A stretch of 64,000 nt of DNA from Afipia clevelandensis ATCC 49720 (lineage in GTDB: Bacteria; Pseudomonadota; Alphaproteobacteria; Rhizobiales; Xanthobacteraceae), in the NCBI RefSeq assembly GCF_000336555.1, contig NZ_KB375281.1, positions 3,603,440 through 3,667,439 of the forward strand. The letters are read 5' to 3'. Positions 17,134 through 25,928 of this stretch are shown one piece after another. The notes beneath the pieces are model-generated. The model was not told where the DNA came from, ran no database searches, and worked only from the letters and a program-made list of their open reading frames with translations. Both the position numbers and the translations under genes were made by a program. Positions within the stretch are counted from its first letter, which is position 1; each line of letters begins with the position of its first letter.

Positions 17134-17293
17134 GAAACGTCCTTACAGGGTGGTATCCCTGTGAACCATTGAATTGCCCGTGATCCGGTCTTTTTCGCGG
17201 CCAAACGCGGCTCGGCGGATGGTCGCGGCGGGTTGATTGACAGAACCGGCACCCGATATCAGGATGGTTCAACAGCATGAGAGTCGTTTGCGA

Positions 17294-17944
17294 ATGAGCA
17301 CCACGCGCAAGAAGACCGGAAAGCCTGCTGGCGGCCCCATCCTGGCCGAAGGCGAGACGTCTGGCGCTGGGTATCTCGACGGTCAGTTGCTGATTGCCAT
17401 GCCGGTGATGGACGATGAGCGCTTCGCGCGATCGGTGATCTACATGTGCGCGCATTCCTCCGAAGGCGCCATGGGCATTATCGTCAATCGTCCTGCTGGC
17501 AGCATTGATTTCCCGCAACTGCTGGTGCAACTCGACATCATCAACAAGGCTGACCAGATCAAGCTGCCTGGCAGCGCCGAGGACATGAAGGTCCTGAAAG
17601 GCGGGCCGGTCGATACCGGCCGCGGCTTCGTGCTGCATTCGAGCGATTTCTTCATCAAGGATGCGACGCTGCCTATTGATGACGGTATCTGCCTCACCGC
17701 GACGCTCGATATCCTGAAAGCCATCGCCGCCGGGTCCGGCCCGAAGCATGCTCTGCTGGCGCTGGGTTACGCCGGCTGGGCGCCGGGCCAGCTTGAGGAT
17801 GAAATCCAGCACAATGGCTGGCTGCATTGTCCCGCCGATCCCGATCTGGTGTTCGGGATGGACGCCGAGGGCAAGTACGAACGCGCGCTGGAGAAGATCG
17901 GCATCGAACTGGCGATGCTCTCCAACGAAGCCGGACACGCCTAG
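17294..17944 (+). CDS. YqgE/AlgH family protein (DUF179)
   Basis: A 216-residue cytoplasmic protein of the YqgE/AlgH family, whose molecular role is not settled. Conserved blocks: [51 protein letters not shown] and [18 protein letters not shown]. The family core begins about 35 residues in. The start chosen is ATG 17294 (MSTTRKKTG). An ATG at 17264 and a TTG at 17237 are in the same frame and would only lengthen the unconserved N-terminus. Confidence 0.9.
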   Translation: MSTTRKKTGKPAGGPILAEGETSGAGYLDGQLLIAMPVMDDERFARSVIYMCAHSSEGAMGIIVNRPAGSIDFPQLLVQLDIINKADQIKLPGSAEDMKVLKGGPVDTGRGFVLHSSDFFIKDATLPIDDGICLTATLDILKAIAAGSGPKHALLALGYAGWAPGQLEDEIQHNGWLHCPADPDLVFGMDAEGKYERALEKIGIELAMLSNEAGHA

Positions 17945-17957
17945 ATATTGTTGCTTT

Positions 17958-18036
17958 GTCATGCGAGGAGCGCAGCGACGAAGCAATCCATATACTGCGC
18001 ATAAAAGTAGATTGCTTCGCTTCGCTCGCAATGACG
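17958..18036. repeat. Dispersed palindromic repeat, family A
   Basis: The arms GTCATGCGAGGAGCGCAGCG and CGCTTCGCTCGCAATGACG flank a short variable centre and the inner arms GAAGCAATCCAT / AGATTGCTTCG. It forms a long hairpin at the convergent ends of yqgE and the GGDEF-EAL gene. One of eight copies in the window. Confidence 0.8.
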
Positions 18037-18051
18037 AGGCGGGCCGACCCC

Positions 18052-21018
18052 TTACGCCGTTTCCGGGCCCGGAGCGGTGGTGGGCGCGGTGGCCGTTGCG
18101 GCAGGCTTCAGAAGATTGCGCGCGCTTTGCCGCCGGTTGCGCGGCTGCGGCACCTTCTCGCCGGTGAGAAGTCGGATGGTGGCGTCGGCATCGATCGGTT
18201 CGCCGAACGCAAAGCCCTGCGCATATTCGCAGCCGAGCTGGAACAGCTCCACCGCGTCCGAATCCGTCTCCGCGCCTTCGGCCACGACCGCCATGTTGAG
18301 ATCGTGCGCCAGAGCGACAATGGATTTCAGAAGCACCGGCCGTGCACCGCGGCTCGAGGTGCGCACGAAGGACTGGTCGATCTTGATGGTGTCGAACGGG
18401 AAGCGTTGCAGATAGGCCAGCGAGGAATGGCCGGTGCCGAAGTCGTCAAGCGACAGCCCGACACCAAGCTCCTTGATCCGGTGCAGCATCTGCGCCGCAT
18501 GTTCCGGATTTTCCATCACCAGCGATTCCGTCAGTTCGAGCTTGAGCGAGCCGCGTGCAACCGCCGAGCGCGAGAGCACGCCGCGCACGTCATGGATCAG
18601 GTCGTGACGCAGCAACTGCCGCGACGACACATTGACGCTGGCGAAGATCGGTTCGCGCGAACGTACCGTGCGTTGCCAGACCGCAAGTTGCTTGGCGGTG
18701 GTGTCCATCACGAACAGGCCAAGCTCGACGATCAGGCCGATCTCTTCGGCGATGGAGATGAATTCCGACGGCGACATCCGGCCGAGCTTGGGATGATCCC
18801 AGCGCGCCAGCGCCTCGAAACCCGCGATGGAGCGATCTTCCAGCCGCACGATGGGCTGATACAGGATCGTGATTTCCTCGCGCTCGATGGCGCGGCGCAG
18901 TTCGGCTTCCAGCGCGAGGCGGTCGGTCTTGCGGGCGCGCATCGCGGGCTTGTAGACGTCGATGCGGTCGCCGCCGATGCGCTTGGAGTGATACATCGCC
19001 AGTTCTGCATCCTTGATGATCTCGTCGGACAGCGGGGTCTGCGGATCGCTCAAGGCAAGGCCGATGGATGCGGTGAGGAAAATCTCGCGGCCATCGAAGG
19101 CGATCGGCGCGCGGATGGTCTTGCGGATGGTTTCGGCGAAGGCGGTGATGCGCGCCGGTTCATACTCGGAGGTCAGAATGAGGCCGAACTGGTCGCCGGC
19201 GAGACGGGCCAACGTGTCCTGCGGCTTGAGAATGCGGGCAAGACGACGCGCCAGCGTCAGCAGGATCGAGTCCCCGACGGCGATGCCGACGGAATCGTTG
19301 ACCTGCTTGAAGCGGTCGAGGTCGATCACCATCACGGTCGGACGCAGGTTCGGCGCGCTCTTCGCGAAGGCCGACAGGGCGCTGAGGCGGTCGATGAAAA
19401 GCTGACGGTTCGGCAGGCCGGTCAGGTTGTCATGGACCGAGTCGTGCAGCAGGCGCTCTTCCGAATTCTTGGTTTCGGTCACGTCGGTGAGCGTGCCGAC
19501 CACGCGGGAGACTTCGCCGTCGGAGCCGACCACGGGCCGCGCCTTCAGCGCGAACCACATGAAGTGCCCGTCCGGCGTGCGCAGCCGGAAGTCCTGCACC
19601 AGACGGCCGCGGCGCTGATCGAGCACGCTGTCGAGCGCGGCGCGGAAACGGTCCTGGTCGAGTGGATGCAGAACTTCGAGCCACTTCGCGGCGGGGCCTT
19701 CAAGCGTGCCGCGCTTGAGGCCGAGAAGGCCTTCGGTCTCGGGGCTGGTGAAGACCTTGTCGGCGGAAACGTCCCAGTCCCAGATCAGGTCGCCCGAGCC
19801 GGTCAGCGCCAATGCGCGGCGCTCGACATCCGAGACGACACCGTTTGTCGCGCCGCCGCCGGCGAAGGCGTGCTGCATCACCGTGAAGCCGATCAGCATG
19901 ACGATCAGCACAAGGCCGCCGAGCAGGGCCGGGCCAACGATATCGTTTGTCACGCCGCCGGCGATGGTCATGCCCGCCGCGATCACCCAGACCACAAGCA
20001 GGAACCATGTCGGGATCAGCAGCACCGCGCGGTCGAAACCGTGCGTGGAGAGATAGACGATCAGCGCGAAGCCGAACACCGCAATCAGCGCCAGCGAAAT
20101 GCGCGCAATGCCGGATGCCACCGCAGGATCGAACAACGCCAGCGCGACCAGCGCACCGAGGAACACCAGCCAGCCCATCGTGATATGCGAGTATCGCACA
20201 TGCCATCGTGAGAGATTCAAATAGGCAAACAGGAACACCAGCAGCGTTGCTGCCAGCATCGCTTCGCCCGCCGCGCGCCAGACGCGCTCCGCGCCGGCGG
20301 ACATGTCGAACACCTTGCCCCAGAATCCGAAATCGACGCCGATGTAAACCAGAACCGCCCACGCCAGCGCCGCGGCGGCAGGGAACATGATCGAGCCCTT
20401 GACCACGAACAGGATGGTCAGCACCAGCGCCAGCAGGCCCGAAATGCCGATGACGATGCCCTGATACAGCGTGAACGAGTTGACCTTGTCCTTGTAGGCT
20501 TCCGGTTCCCACAGATAGAGCTGCGGAATTTTGTCGGTGCGCAGTTCGGCAACATAGGTGACCACCGCGCCCGGATCGAGCGTGATGCGGAACACGTCGG
20601 CGGTGGCGTTGTCCTGCCGTTCGGGGCGGTCGCCGGTCGATGGCGTGATCGACGCGATGCGTGAGAGGCCGAGGTCCGGCCACAACAGGCCCGAGGACAC
20701 GATGCGGTAATGCGGCACGACAATCAGGCGGTCGAGCTGGTCGTCGGTATTGTTGGTCAGCGCGAACACGATCCAGTTCTGGCCGCCTTCACGCGCGCGC
20801 ACCTCGATGCGGCGGACAATGCCGTCGGTACCGGGCGCGGTGGAAACCTGGATGCGGTCGGTGTCGCTGCGCTGGAACTCGAGCACACCGGTGAGGTCGA
20901 TCGCAGGCGCGTCGCTGCGCACGCTGATCGCATCAAGCGCATGTGCCGGCTGGACTGCGGCAGAAAGGATCAAACTCAGCAGACATGAGAGCGCTGCGGC
21001 ACGAAGCGAACTTCGCAT
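18052..21018 (-). CDS. Membrane 7TM-PAS-GGDEF-EAL protein; EAL intact, GGDEF degenerate
   Basis: A 988-residue cyclic-di-GMP signalling protein. It has a signal peptide (MRSSLRAAALSCLLSLILSA), a periplasmic domain of about 150 residues, then seven to eight membrane helices (about 165-390) like 7TMR-DISM sensors. A PAS domain (about 400-520, LIWDWDVSADKVF), a GGDEF domain (about 530-690) and an EAL domain (about 705-945) follow. The GGDEF signature is replaced by LAGDQFGL, so cyclase activity is unlikely. The EAL domain keeps FEALARW, LELTES, LDDFGTGHSSLAYL, IKIDQSF, AEGAE and YAQGF, so phosphodiesterase activity is expected, perhaps tuned by GTP binding to the degenerate GGDEF. The start is ATG 21018; the in-frame TTG at 21057 is less likely. 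Confidence 0.9.
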   Translation of the reverse strand: MRSSLRAAALSCLLSLILSAAVQPAHALDAISVRSDAPAIDLTGVLEFQRSDTDRIQVSTAPGTDGIVRRIEVRAREGGQNWIVFALTNNTDDQLDRLIVVPHYRIVSSGLLWPDLGLSRIASITPSTGDRPERQDNATADVFRITLDPGAVVTYVAELRTDKIPQLYLWEPEAYKDKVNSFTLYQGIVIGISGLLALVLTILFVVKGSIMFPAAAALAWAVLVYIGVDFGFWGKVFDMSAGAERVWRAAGEAMLAATLLVFLFAYLNLSRWHVRYSHITMGWLVFLGALVALALFDPAVASGIARISLALIAVFGFALIVYLSTHGFDRAVLLIPTWFLLVVWVIAAGMTIAGGVTNDIVGPALLGGLVLIVMLIGFTVMQHAFAGGGATNGVVSDVERRALALTGSGDLIWDWDVSADKVFTSPETEGLLGLKRGTLEGPAAKWLEVLHPLDQDRFRAALDSVLDQRRGRLVQDFRLRTPDGHFMWFALKARPVVGSDGEVSRVVGTLTDVTETKNSEERLLHDSVHDNLTGLPNRQLFIDRLSALSAFAKSAPNLRPTVMVIDLDRFKQVNDSVGIAVGDSILLTLARRLARILKPQDTLARLAGDQFGLILTSEYEPARITAFAETIRKTIRAPIAFDGREIFLTASIGLALSDPQTPLSDEIIKDAELAMYHSKRIGGDRIDVYKPAMRARKTDRLALEAELRRAIEREEITILYQPIVRLEDRSIAGFEALARWDHPKLGRMSPSEFISIAEEIGLIVELGLFVMDTTAKQLAVWQRTVRSREPIFASVNVSSRQLLRHDLIHDVRGVLSRSAVARGSLKLELTESLVMENPEHAAQMLHRIKELGVGLSLDDFGTGHSSLAYLQRFPFDTIKIDQSFVRTSSRGARPVLLKSIVALAHDLNMAVVAEGAETDSDAVELFQLGCEYAQGFAFGEPIDADATIRLLTGEKVPQPRNRRQSARNLLKPAATATAPTTAPGPETA

Positions 21019-21166
21019 AGGGAACAGGTGCAGCGCGAAGTCTCTGATCGAGCGCAAAGTCAGCTCTCCGCGTGGAAGGTGACGGGCCGCGAACGGCCCG
21101 TCGCAGGAACGCGATAAATGCCACGAATATGAAGCAAATCAAAGGGTTTCGATGAGTTCCCGAGCC

Positions 21167-22165
21167 CTAAACCACGAGCACAATTTTGCCAATATGTTGG
21201 CTGGATTCCATCCGTGCATGGGCTTTTGAGGCCTCTTTCAGCGGGAATGAGCTGTCCATCAGCGGTTTGACGCGGCCATCGTTCAGCCAGGGCATGGCAT
21301 TGGCCTCGATGGCGGCGACCATGGCGGCCTTGTCGGCCACCGAGCGGGGCCGCAGCGTCGAGCCGGTATGATGCAGGCGCTTCATCATCAGCTTGGCGAA
21401 ATTCGGCGTCGCCTTCGAGCCGCCGAGGAACGCAATCTGGACAATGCGGCCTTCGACGGCGGCAGCTTCATAGTTGCGGTCGATATAATCGCCGCCGACC
21501 ATGTCGAGGATGACATCGACGCCCTTGCCGCCGGTCAGTTCCTTGGTGCGGGCAACGAAGTCCTCGGTCTTGTAGTTGATCGCCGCATCCGCGCCGAGCT
21601 TGAGGCACGCATCCACCTTGTCCTGACCGCCGACAGTGACGAACACCTTTGCGCCATGGGCTTTCGCCATCTGGATCGCCATGGTGCCGATGCCGGACGA
21701 GCCGCCGTGGATCAGCAGCGTTTCGCCGGGCTTGAGACCGCCGCGCTCGAACACGTTATGCCAGACCGTCATCAGCGTTTCGGCAATCGCGCCGGCGTCG
21801 GTCATCGACAGGCCTTTCGGCACCGACATCGCGTGGCTCTCGTGGGTGATGCAGTATTCGGCATAGCCGCCTCCTGCGACCAGCGACATCACCTTGTCGC
21901 CGATCTTGCGCTTGGTGACGCCTTCACCGAGCGCGACCACTTCGCCGGAAATTTCGAGGCCCGGAAGATCGCTGGCGCCGGGAGGAACCGGATAAAGGCC
22001 AAGCCGCTGCAAAACGTCGGGACGGTTCACACCGGCGGCCGCGACCTTGATCAGGATTTCATTCGGGCCGGGTTTCGGCACCGGCCGCTGTTCGGGCACC
22101 AGCACCTCGGGGCCGCCGGGCTTGGAAATGGCGATGGCGGTCATTTGTGCGGGCAGCTTGTCCAT
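21167..22165 (-). CDS. NAD(P)H quinone oxidoreductase, PIG3/zinc-type MDR family
   Basis: A 332-residue medium-chain reductase of the PIG3/QOR group, reducing quinones or related compounds with NADPH. It contains MTAIAISKPGGPEVLVPEQR, the structural stretch GVNRPDVLQRLGLYPVPPGA and the nucleotide-binding Rossmann motif HGGSSGIGTMAIQMAKAHGA. The catalytic zinc ligands of alcohol dehydrogenases are absent, as normal for this group. It is divergent from the DUF1192 gene with 83 bp between them, a conserved arrangement in Rhizobiales. Confidence 0.9.
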   Translation of the reverse strand: MDKLPAQMTAIAISKPGGPEVLVPEQRPVPKPGPNEILIKVAAAGVNRPDVLQRLGLYPVPPGASDLPGLEISGEVVALGEGVTKRKIGDKVMSLVAGGGYAEYCITHESHAMSVPKGLSMTDAGAIAETLMTVWHNVFERGGLKPGETLLIHGGSSGIGTMAIQMAKAHGAKVFVTVGGQDKVDACLKLGADAAINYKTEDFVARTKELTGGKGVDVILDMVGGDYIDRNYEAAAVEGRIVQIAFLGGSKATPNFAKLMMKRLHHTGSTLRPRSVADKAAMVAAIEANAMPWLNDGRVKPLMDSSFPLKEASKAHARMESSQHIGKIVLVV

Positions 22166-22248
22166 GATGTGTCCTTGCGGCGGTGGGGCTGACGATAAAA
22201 GATGCAGATGGAACAGACCTATAATCGGGTCAGCGGCAGGAGGAAAGC

Positions 22249-22440
22249 ATGGCGGGCGAGGACGACGACAAGCCGAGGAAGAAAATCACCCATGAACTGG
22301 GGCAGGATCTGTCGGCGCTGTCCTTCGACGATATCGAAGAGCGCATCGCAGCACTGGCGGCGGAAATCGAACGCCTGAAGGCGGACGCTGTGAAAAAGCG
22401 CGCCAGCCGCGACGCCGCCAATTCCTTCTTCAAATCGTAA
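22249..22440 (+). CDS. DUF1192 family small protein
   Basis: A 63-residue protein, MAGEDDDKPRKKITHELGQD, with the DUF1192 core LSFDDIEERIAALAAEIERL, which should form a short coiled coil, and a basic tail. It has a strong AGGAGGA ribosome-binding site 6 nt before the ATG. The function is unknown. It is usually found next to the quinone oxidoreductase gene and upstream of rcdA in Rhizobiales, as here. Confidence 0.85.
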   Translation: MAGEDDDKPRKKITHELGQDLSALSFDDIEERIAALAAEIERLKADAVKKRASRDAANSFFKS

Positions 22441-22539
22441 ATGCACACGGGCCCGTGAACGCAGGTTCCGCGCAATAGCAAAGGAACCGTAAAGGGAATC
22501 GTTAATTTACGGCGTATTAATCTTTCGCGTTTATGACTG

Positions 22540-22640
22540 AGCTTGTCCTTGTTTGGACACCGAGTGGCTCCTGTCACTCTGTTTGACGCCTCCCTGTTAT
22601 CAACTTTCAAAAGCCGCCGGTTTCCGGCGGCTCTTTTTTT
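22540..22640 (+). ncRNA. Candidate small RNA ending in an intrinsic terminator
   Basis: A stretch of about 100 nt with no ORF ends in a textbook intrinsic terminator although no CDS lies directly upstream. Before the terminator is the C-rich, unpaired-looking segment GACGCCTCCCTGTTATCAAC, with CTCCCT able to pair with Shine-Dalgarno sequences. This layout (C-rich loop, then CAACTTT, then terminator) recalls the alphaproteobacterial alpha-r8/mmgR (suhB) sRNA class, from memory and not checked. The 5' end is a guess. Confidence 0.5.
22612..22640 (+). terminator. Strong intrinsic terminator
   Basis: AGCCGCCGG-ttt-CCGGCGGCT is a perfect 9-bp GC-rich stem followed by C and seven T residues. It terminates the candidate small RNA, or DUF1192 read-through. 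Confidence 0.9.
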
Positions 22641-22817
22641 GCCCGGTCCTCGATTGCCCTGCCGTTAGACTTTGGCGGGGTCTGTTTCGGCGCGGGCGGC
22701 AGACGGCTGGAAACCATATCTCCTCATTGTTCCGCGGTGTGGCTGGACTCACGGCCTCGGGCGCGCAATGATTTGTTCATCATAAAAAAATCAGCGTAAC
22801 CGCGTGAGGCGTTAACC

Positions 22818-23324
22818 ATGTCCGACCAGGGCGCAGCCGATCTCGTTCTTCTAAGCGAGAGGATCACCAACTCACCCGCCTTCGGGACTTTGTTCAGGGA
22901 AGGCATGGATCTCGTCGAAGAGACCGCCGCCTATCTCGACGGCCCGGGCCGCACCGAAGCCAAGGCGCTCGAGCGGTCCGTCAGTCTCAGCTATGCCACC
23001 GAAAGCATGCGGCTCACCACGCGGCTGATGCAGCTTGCCTCGTGGCTGCTGCTGCATCGCGCGGTGAAGGAAGGCGAGATGACGCTGCATCAGGCCAATC
23101 GCGAAAAGACCAAGGTCAAGCTGACCGCGGCGGATCCCGGTGCCGACGATGTGATCGAGAAACTGCCGGAGCGCCTGCAGGATCTGGTGGCGCGCTCGAT
23201 GGCGTTGCAAGCGAAGGTGCGCCGTCTCGATGTGACGATCCATGCACCCGCGCCGGAACATCTGTCGATCGGCAATCCGCTGGTGCCGCAGATGAACATG
23301 CTCAAGGCCGCGTTCGAGAGATAA
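22818..23324 (+). CDS. rcdA: RcdA-like protease adaptor (DUF1465)
   Basis: A 168-residue helical protein of the DUF1465/RcdA family. In Caulobacter, RcdA is an adaptor that helps ClpXP degrade CtrA and other cell-cycle proteins. The family features SERITNSPAFGTLFREGM, LSYATESMRLTTRLMQLASW and HRAVKEGEMTLHQANREK are present. The start codon overlaps a TTAACCAT sequence resembling a CtrA half-site, discussed as a weak finding. It lies downstream of the candidate small RNA, in the family-typical neighbourhood with rpmE. Confidence 0.88.
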   Translation: MSDQGAADLVLLSERITNSPAFGTLFREGMDLVEETAAYLDGPGRTEAKALERSVSLSYATESMRLTTRLMQLASWLLLHRAVKEGEMTLHQANREKTKVKLTAADPGADDVIEKLPERLQDLVARSMALQAKVRRLDVTIHAPAPEHLSIGNPLVPQMNMLKAAFER

Positions 23325-23337
23325 TTATTTTCATTGT

Positions 23338-23455
23338 GTCGTCCCCGCGAAGGCGGGGACCATACTCCCTAATATTGTTGCTTCGACGAGAGGCCCGCCA
23401 CCGCGACCAATGGAGGAGCTGGTGGTTATGGGTCCCCGCCTTCGCGGGGACGACA
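23338..23455. repeat. Dispersed palindromic repeat, family B
   Basis: The arms GTCCCCGCGAAGGCGGGGAC and GTCCCCGCCTTCGCGGGGAC flank about 75 nt containing ACTCCCTAATATTG. The compensating change A/T to G/C relative to the copy at 15533-15636 occurs in both arms, which supports selection or gene conversion on the folded form. Confidence 0.75.
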
Positions 23456-23478
23456 TCCGAGAGTTGATTGCCCCAACG

Positions 23479-23510
23479 AAAAACGCCCCTGCGAAAGCGG
23501 GGGCGTTTTT
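23479..23510. terminator. Bidirectional intrinsic terminator downstream of rpmE
   Basis: AAAAACGCCCCTGCG-aaa-GCGGGGGCGTTTTT: a GC-rich stem (one mismatch region) flanked by A-tract and T-tract, so it can work on both strands. It serves rpmE on minus and possibly rcdA on plus. Confidence 0.85.
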
Positions 23511-23537
23511 GTATCCAAACCAGACTTGCGAGAAGGA

Positions 23538-23765
23538 TCAATCCTTCTTGAGGAAGCCCGAAAACTTCTTCTGGAAGCGGGAAACGCGGCCGCCGCGATC
23601 GAGGATCTGCTGGGTGCCGCCGGTCCAGGCCGGGTGCGACTTTGAGTCAATGTCGAGGTTCAGCGTGTCGCCTTCCTTGCCGTAGGTCGAGCGGGTCAGG
23701 TACTCGGTCCCGTCGGTCATGACGACCTTAATTGTATGATAATCCGGGTGAATTTCGGCTTTCAT
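23538..23765 (-). CDS. rpmE: 50S ribosomal protein L31
   Basis: Large-subunit ribosomal protein bL31, 75 residues: [20 protein letters not shown], then [19 protein letters not shown] and the basic end [13 protein letters not shown]. The zinc-ribbon cysteines of the C+ form are absent, so this is the C-minus type that does not store zinc. The long frame upstream of the ATG at 23765 is antisense to the ABC exporter and not part of the protein. Confidence 0.97.
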   Translation of the reverse strand: MKAEIHPDYHTIKVVMTDGTEYLTRSTYGKEGDTLNLDIDSKSHPAWTGGTQQILDRGGRVSRFQKKFSGFLKKD

Positions 23766-23927
23766 GGCAAATCCTCTGGCGCCGCGCGCCCACAGATCAA
23801 TGATGTTCGGGACGAATTTGGGCGCTCTATATCGCAGGAATGGCCCCAAAACAAGCAGCGAGGTCATTTGCCAGCCTCTTATTGGAGGCCTATTGGAAGG
23901 CCGAAACCATGAGGCGGCCGGCGAAAA

Positions 23928-25796
23928 ATGAGTGCAGTGGAGCGCGTTGAAGACAGGGAACTGACATCCGCACCGGCGCGCGAGGCCGCGTCTGTGACAG
24001 AAGCCTCCACGCCCGCAGCACCACCTCCGGAGACGCTCCAGAAGAAATCGCGCGGCGTGAAGCTGCGCCCGCTCATGGCGCTCGCGCCTTATGTCGCGCG
24101 CTATCGCGGTCAGGCCTTTGCCGCGCTGGTAGCCTTGATCGTGGCTTCCGCCGCGACGTTGGTGGTGCCGCTTGCCGTGCGCCGCATGATTGATTTCGGT
24201 TTCAGTCCCGAAGGCATCGCCCTCATCAACAGCTACTTCGCGGTGATGATCGCAGTGGTTGCTGTGCTCGCGGCTGCCAGCGCATCGCGTTACTACCTCG
24301 TCATTACGCTCGGCGAACGCATCGTCGCGGATTTGCGCCGCGATGTGTTCAATCATCTGACCTCGCTGTCGCCGTCGTTCTTCGACACCGCCCATAGCGG
24401 CGAACTGGTGTCGCGCCTGACCGCCGACACCACGCAGATCAAGTCCGCGGTCGGCGCGTCGGTGTCGATCGCGCTGCGCAACCTCGTGCTGTTCATCGGC
24501 GCGTCCGCGATGATGGTGGTCACCAGTCCGAAACTGTCGGGCATCGTGCTCGCTGTGATTCCGCTGATCGTGCTGCCGCTGGTGGCATTCGGCCGCCGGG
24601 TGCAGAAATTGTCGCGCGGCGCGCAGGACACGCTGGCGGAAGCCTCGTCCTATGCGTCCGAACTGATCGGCGCGATCCGCACGCTGCAGGCCTTTACCAA
24701 TGAGCGTCTTGCCGAGACTCGTTTCGGCGGCGAGGTCGAGCGCGCCTATGTCGCGGCCCGCAATTCGACCCGCGCACGCGCCTATCTCACCGCGACCGTG
24801 ATCTTCCTGATCTTCGCCAGCGTCGTGGCGATCTTGTGGATCGGTTCGCATGACGTGCTGACCCATCAGATCAGCGCGGGCCGTCTCGGCCAGTTCATTC
24901 TCTATGCGGCATTCGCGGCGGGCGCGCTCGGCGAACTCAGTCAGGTCTGGGGCGAAATTTCCCAGGCTTCGGGCGCATCGGAGCGGTTGTTTGAAATCCT
25001 GCGCATCAAGCCGGACATTGCTGCGCCTGCCCATCCGCGCGCGATGCCGGTGCCGCCGCGCGGCGACGTCGCATTCGACAATGTGCGGTTCTCCTATCCG
25101 ACGCGGCCCGATCATCTCGCCGTCGATGGTGTGTCGTTCGCAGTGAAGGCCGGCGAGAAGGTCGCGGTGGTCGGCCCGTCCGGCGCGGGCAAGAGCACGC
25201 TGTTTCATCTGCTGCTGCGGTTCTACGATCCGGCATCCGGCACCATCTCGGTCGATGGCGTGCCGGTCCGGGAGGCCGATCCATCCGCCGTGCGCTCACG
25301 CATCGCGCTGGTGCCGCAGGACTCGGCGGTGTTTGCCACCAGCGCCCGCGAGAACATCCGCTTCGGACGTCCCGATGCCAGCGATGCCGAGGTCGCGCGT
25401 GCCGCCGATCTCGCTCATGCCACCGAGTTCATCTCGCGTTTGCCGCTCGGCTTCGATACGCAACTCGGCGAGCGTGGCGTGACGCTGTCCGGCGGCCAGC
25501 GTCAGCGCATCGCGATCGCGCGTGCGATCCTGCGCGACGCGCCGCTGTTGCTGCTGGATGAAGCCACGTCAGCGCTCGACGCCGAGAGCGAAACGCTGGT
25601 GCAGACCGCGCTGGAAGAACTGATGAAGCAGCGTACGACCCTGGTGATCGCGCATCGCCTCGCTACGGTGCTGTCCTGCGACCGCATTCTGGTGATGGAG
25701 AACGGCCGCATCGTTGAGCAGGGCACGCATGCCTCGCTGGTCGCGGCGAACGGGCTTTATGCTCGCCTCGCGCGATTGCAGTTCGAGGGCGTGTAG
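23928..25796 (+). CDS. ABC exporter, fused membrane and ATPase domains (MsbA-related)
   Basis: A 622-residue half-transporter working as a dimer in the inner membrane. A variable N-terminus of about 45 residues is followed by six membrane helices (about 50-340) and a nucleotide-binding domain (about 370-615). Walker A is GPSGAGKST (near residue 415), the signature is [16 protein letters not shown] (near 520), Walker B is [12 protein letters not shown] and the switch is IAHRLAT. It belongs to the MsbA-related group of alphaproteobacterial exporters; lipids, peptides or drugs are possible substrates. It is divergent from rpmE. Confidence 0.92.
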   Translation: MSAVERVEDRELTSAPAREAASVTEASTPAAPPPETLQKKSRGVKLRPLMALAPYVARYRGQAFAALVALIVASAATLVVPLAVRRMIDFGFSPEGIALINSYFAVMIAVVAVLAAASASRYYLVITLGERIVADLRRDVFNHLTSLSPSFFDTAHSGELVSRLTADTTQIKSAVGASVSIALRNLVLFIGASAMMVVTSPKLSGIVLAVIPLIVLPLVAFGRRVQKLSRGAQDTLAEASSYASELIGAIRTLQAFTNERLAETRFGGEVERAYVAARNSTRARAYLTATVIFLIFASVVAILWIGSHDVLTHQISAGRLGQFILYAAFAAGALGELSQVWGEISQASGASERLFEILRIKPDIAAPAHPRAMPVPPRGDVAFDNVRFSYPTRPDHLAVDGVSFAVKAGEKVAVVGPSGAGKSTLFHLLLRFYDPASGTISVDGVPVREADPSAVRSRIALVPQDSAVFATSARENIRFGRPDASDAEVARAADLAHATEFISRLPLGFDTQLGERGVTLSGGQRQRIAIARAILRDAPLLLLDEATSALDAESETLVQTALEELMKQRTTLVIAHRLATVLSCDRILVMENGRIVEQGTHASLVAANGLYARLARLQFEGV

Positions 25797-25826
25797 AGAA
25801 CTCCTGGAAACTCGACCGCTATTCAC

Positions 25827-25915
25827 CGTCATTGCGAGCGAAGCGAAGCAATCCATCTTTGGATCAGCAAAGATGAACATGGATTGCTTCGTCGCTGACG
25901 CTCCTCGCAATGACG
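25827..25915. repeat. Dispersed palindromic repeat, family A
   Basis: The arms CGTCATTGCGAGCGAAGCGA and CGCTCCTCGCAATGACG flank the inner arms AAGCAATCCAT / ATGGATTGCTT. The centre holds a second small hairpin (ATCTTTGGATCAGCAAAGAT). It sits between convergent genes. Confidence 0.8.
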
Positions 25916-25928
25916 ATCCAATTACCGT

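Larger units (their letters stand above)
22441..22817. other. 377 bp intergenic region between the DUF1192 gene and rcdA
   Basis: No protein-coding frame is convincing. It contains AT-rich promoter-like sequence (GTTAATTTACGGCGTATTAA at 22501-22520), a probable small RNA ending in a strong terminator (listed separately), then about 175 bp leading to rcdA with the rcdA promoter. Confidence 0.6.

Noticed and set aside
17827..20211. Long (794-codon) open frame on the plus strand
   Set aside because: It is antisense to the GGDEF-EAL gene, is Arg/His/Gln-rich and has no recognisable domain. Long antisense frames are expected at this GC content.
22501..22520. CtrA full site TTAA-N7-TTAA in GTTAATTTACGGCGTATTAA
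   Set aside because: The two TTAA are 11 bp apart instead of 7, so the canonical spacing is not met.
23538..25208. 556-codon minus-strand frame ending in rpmE
   Set aside because: Only the last 75 codons are L31. The rest is antisense to the ABC exporter.
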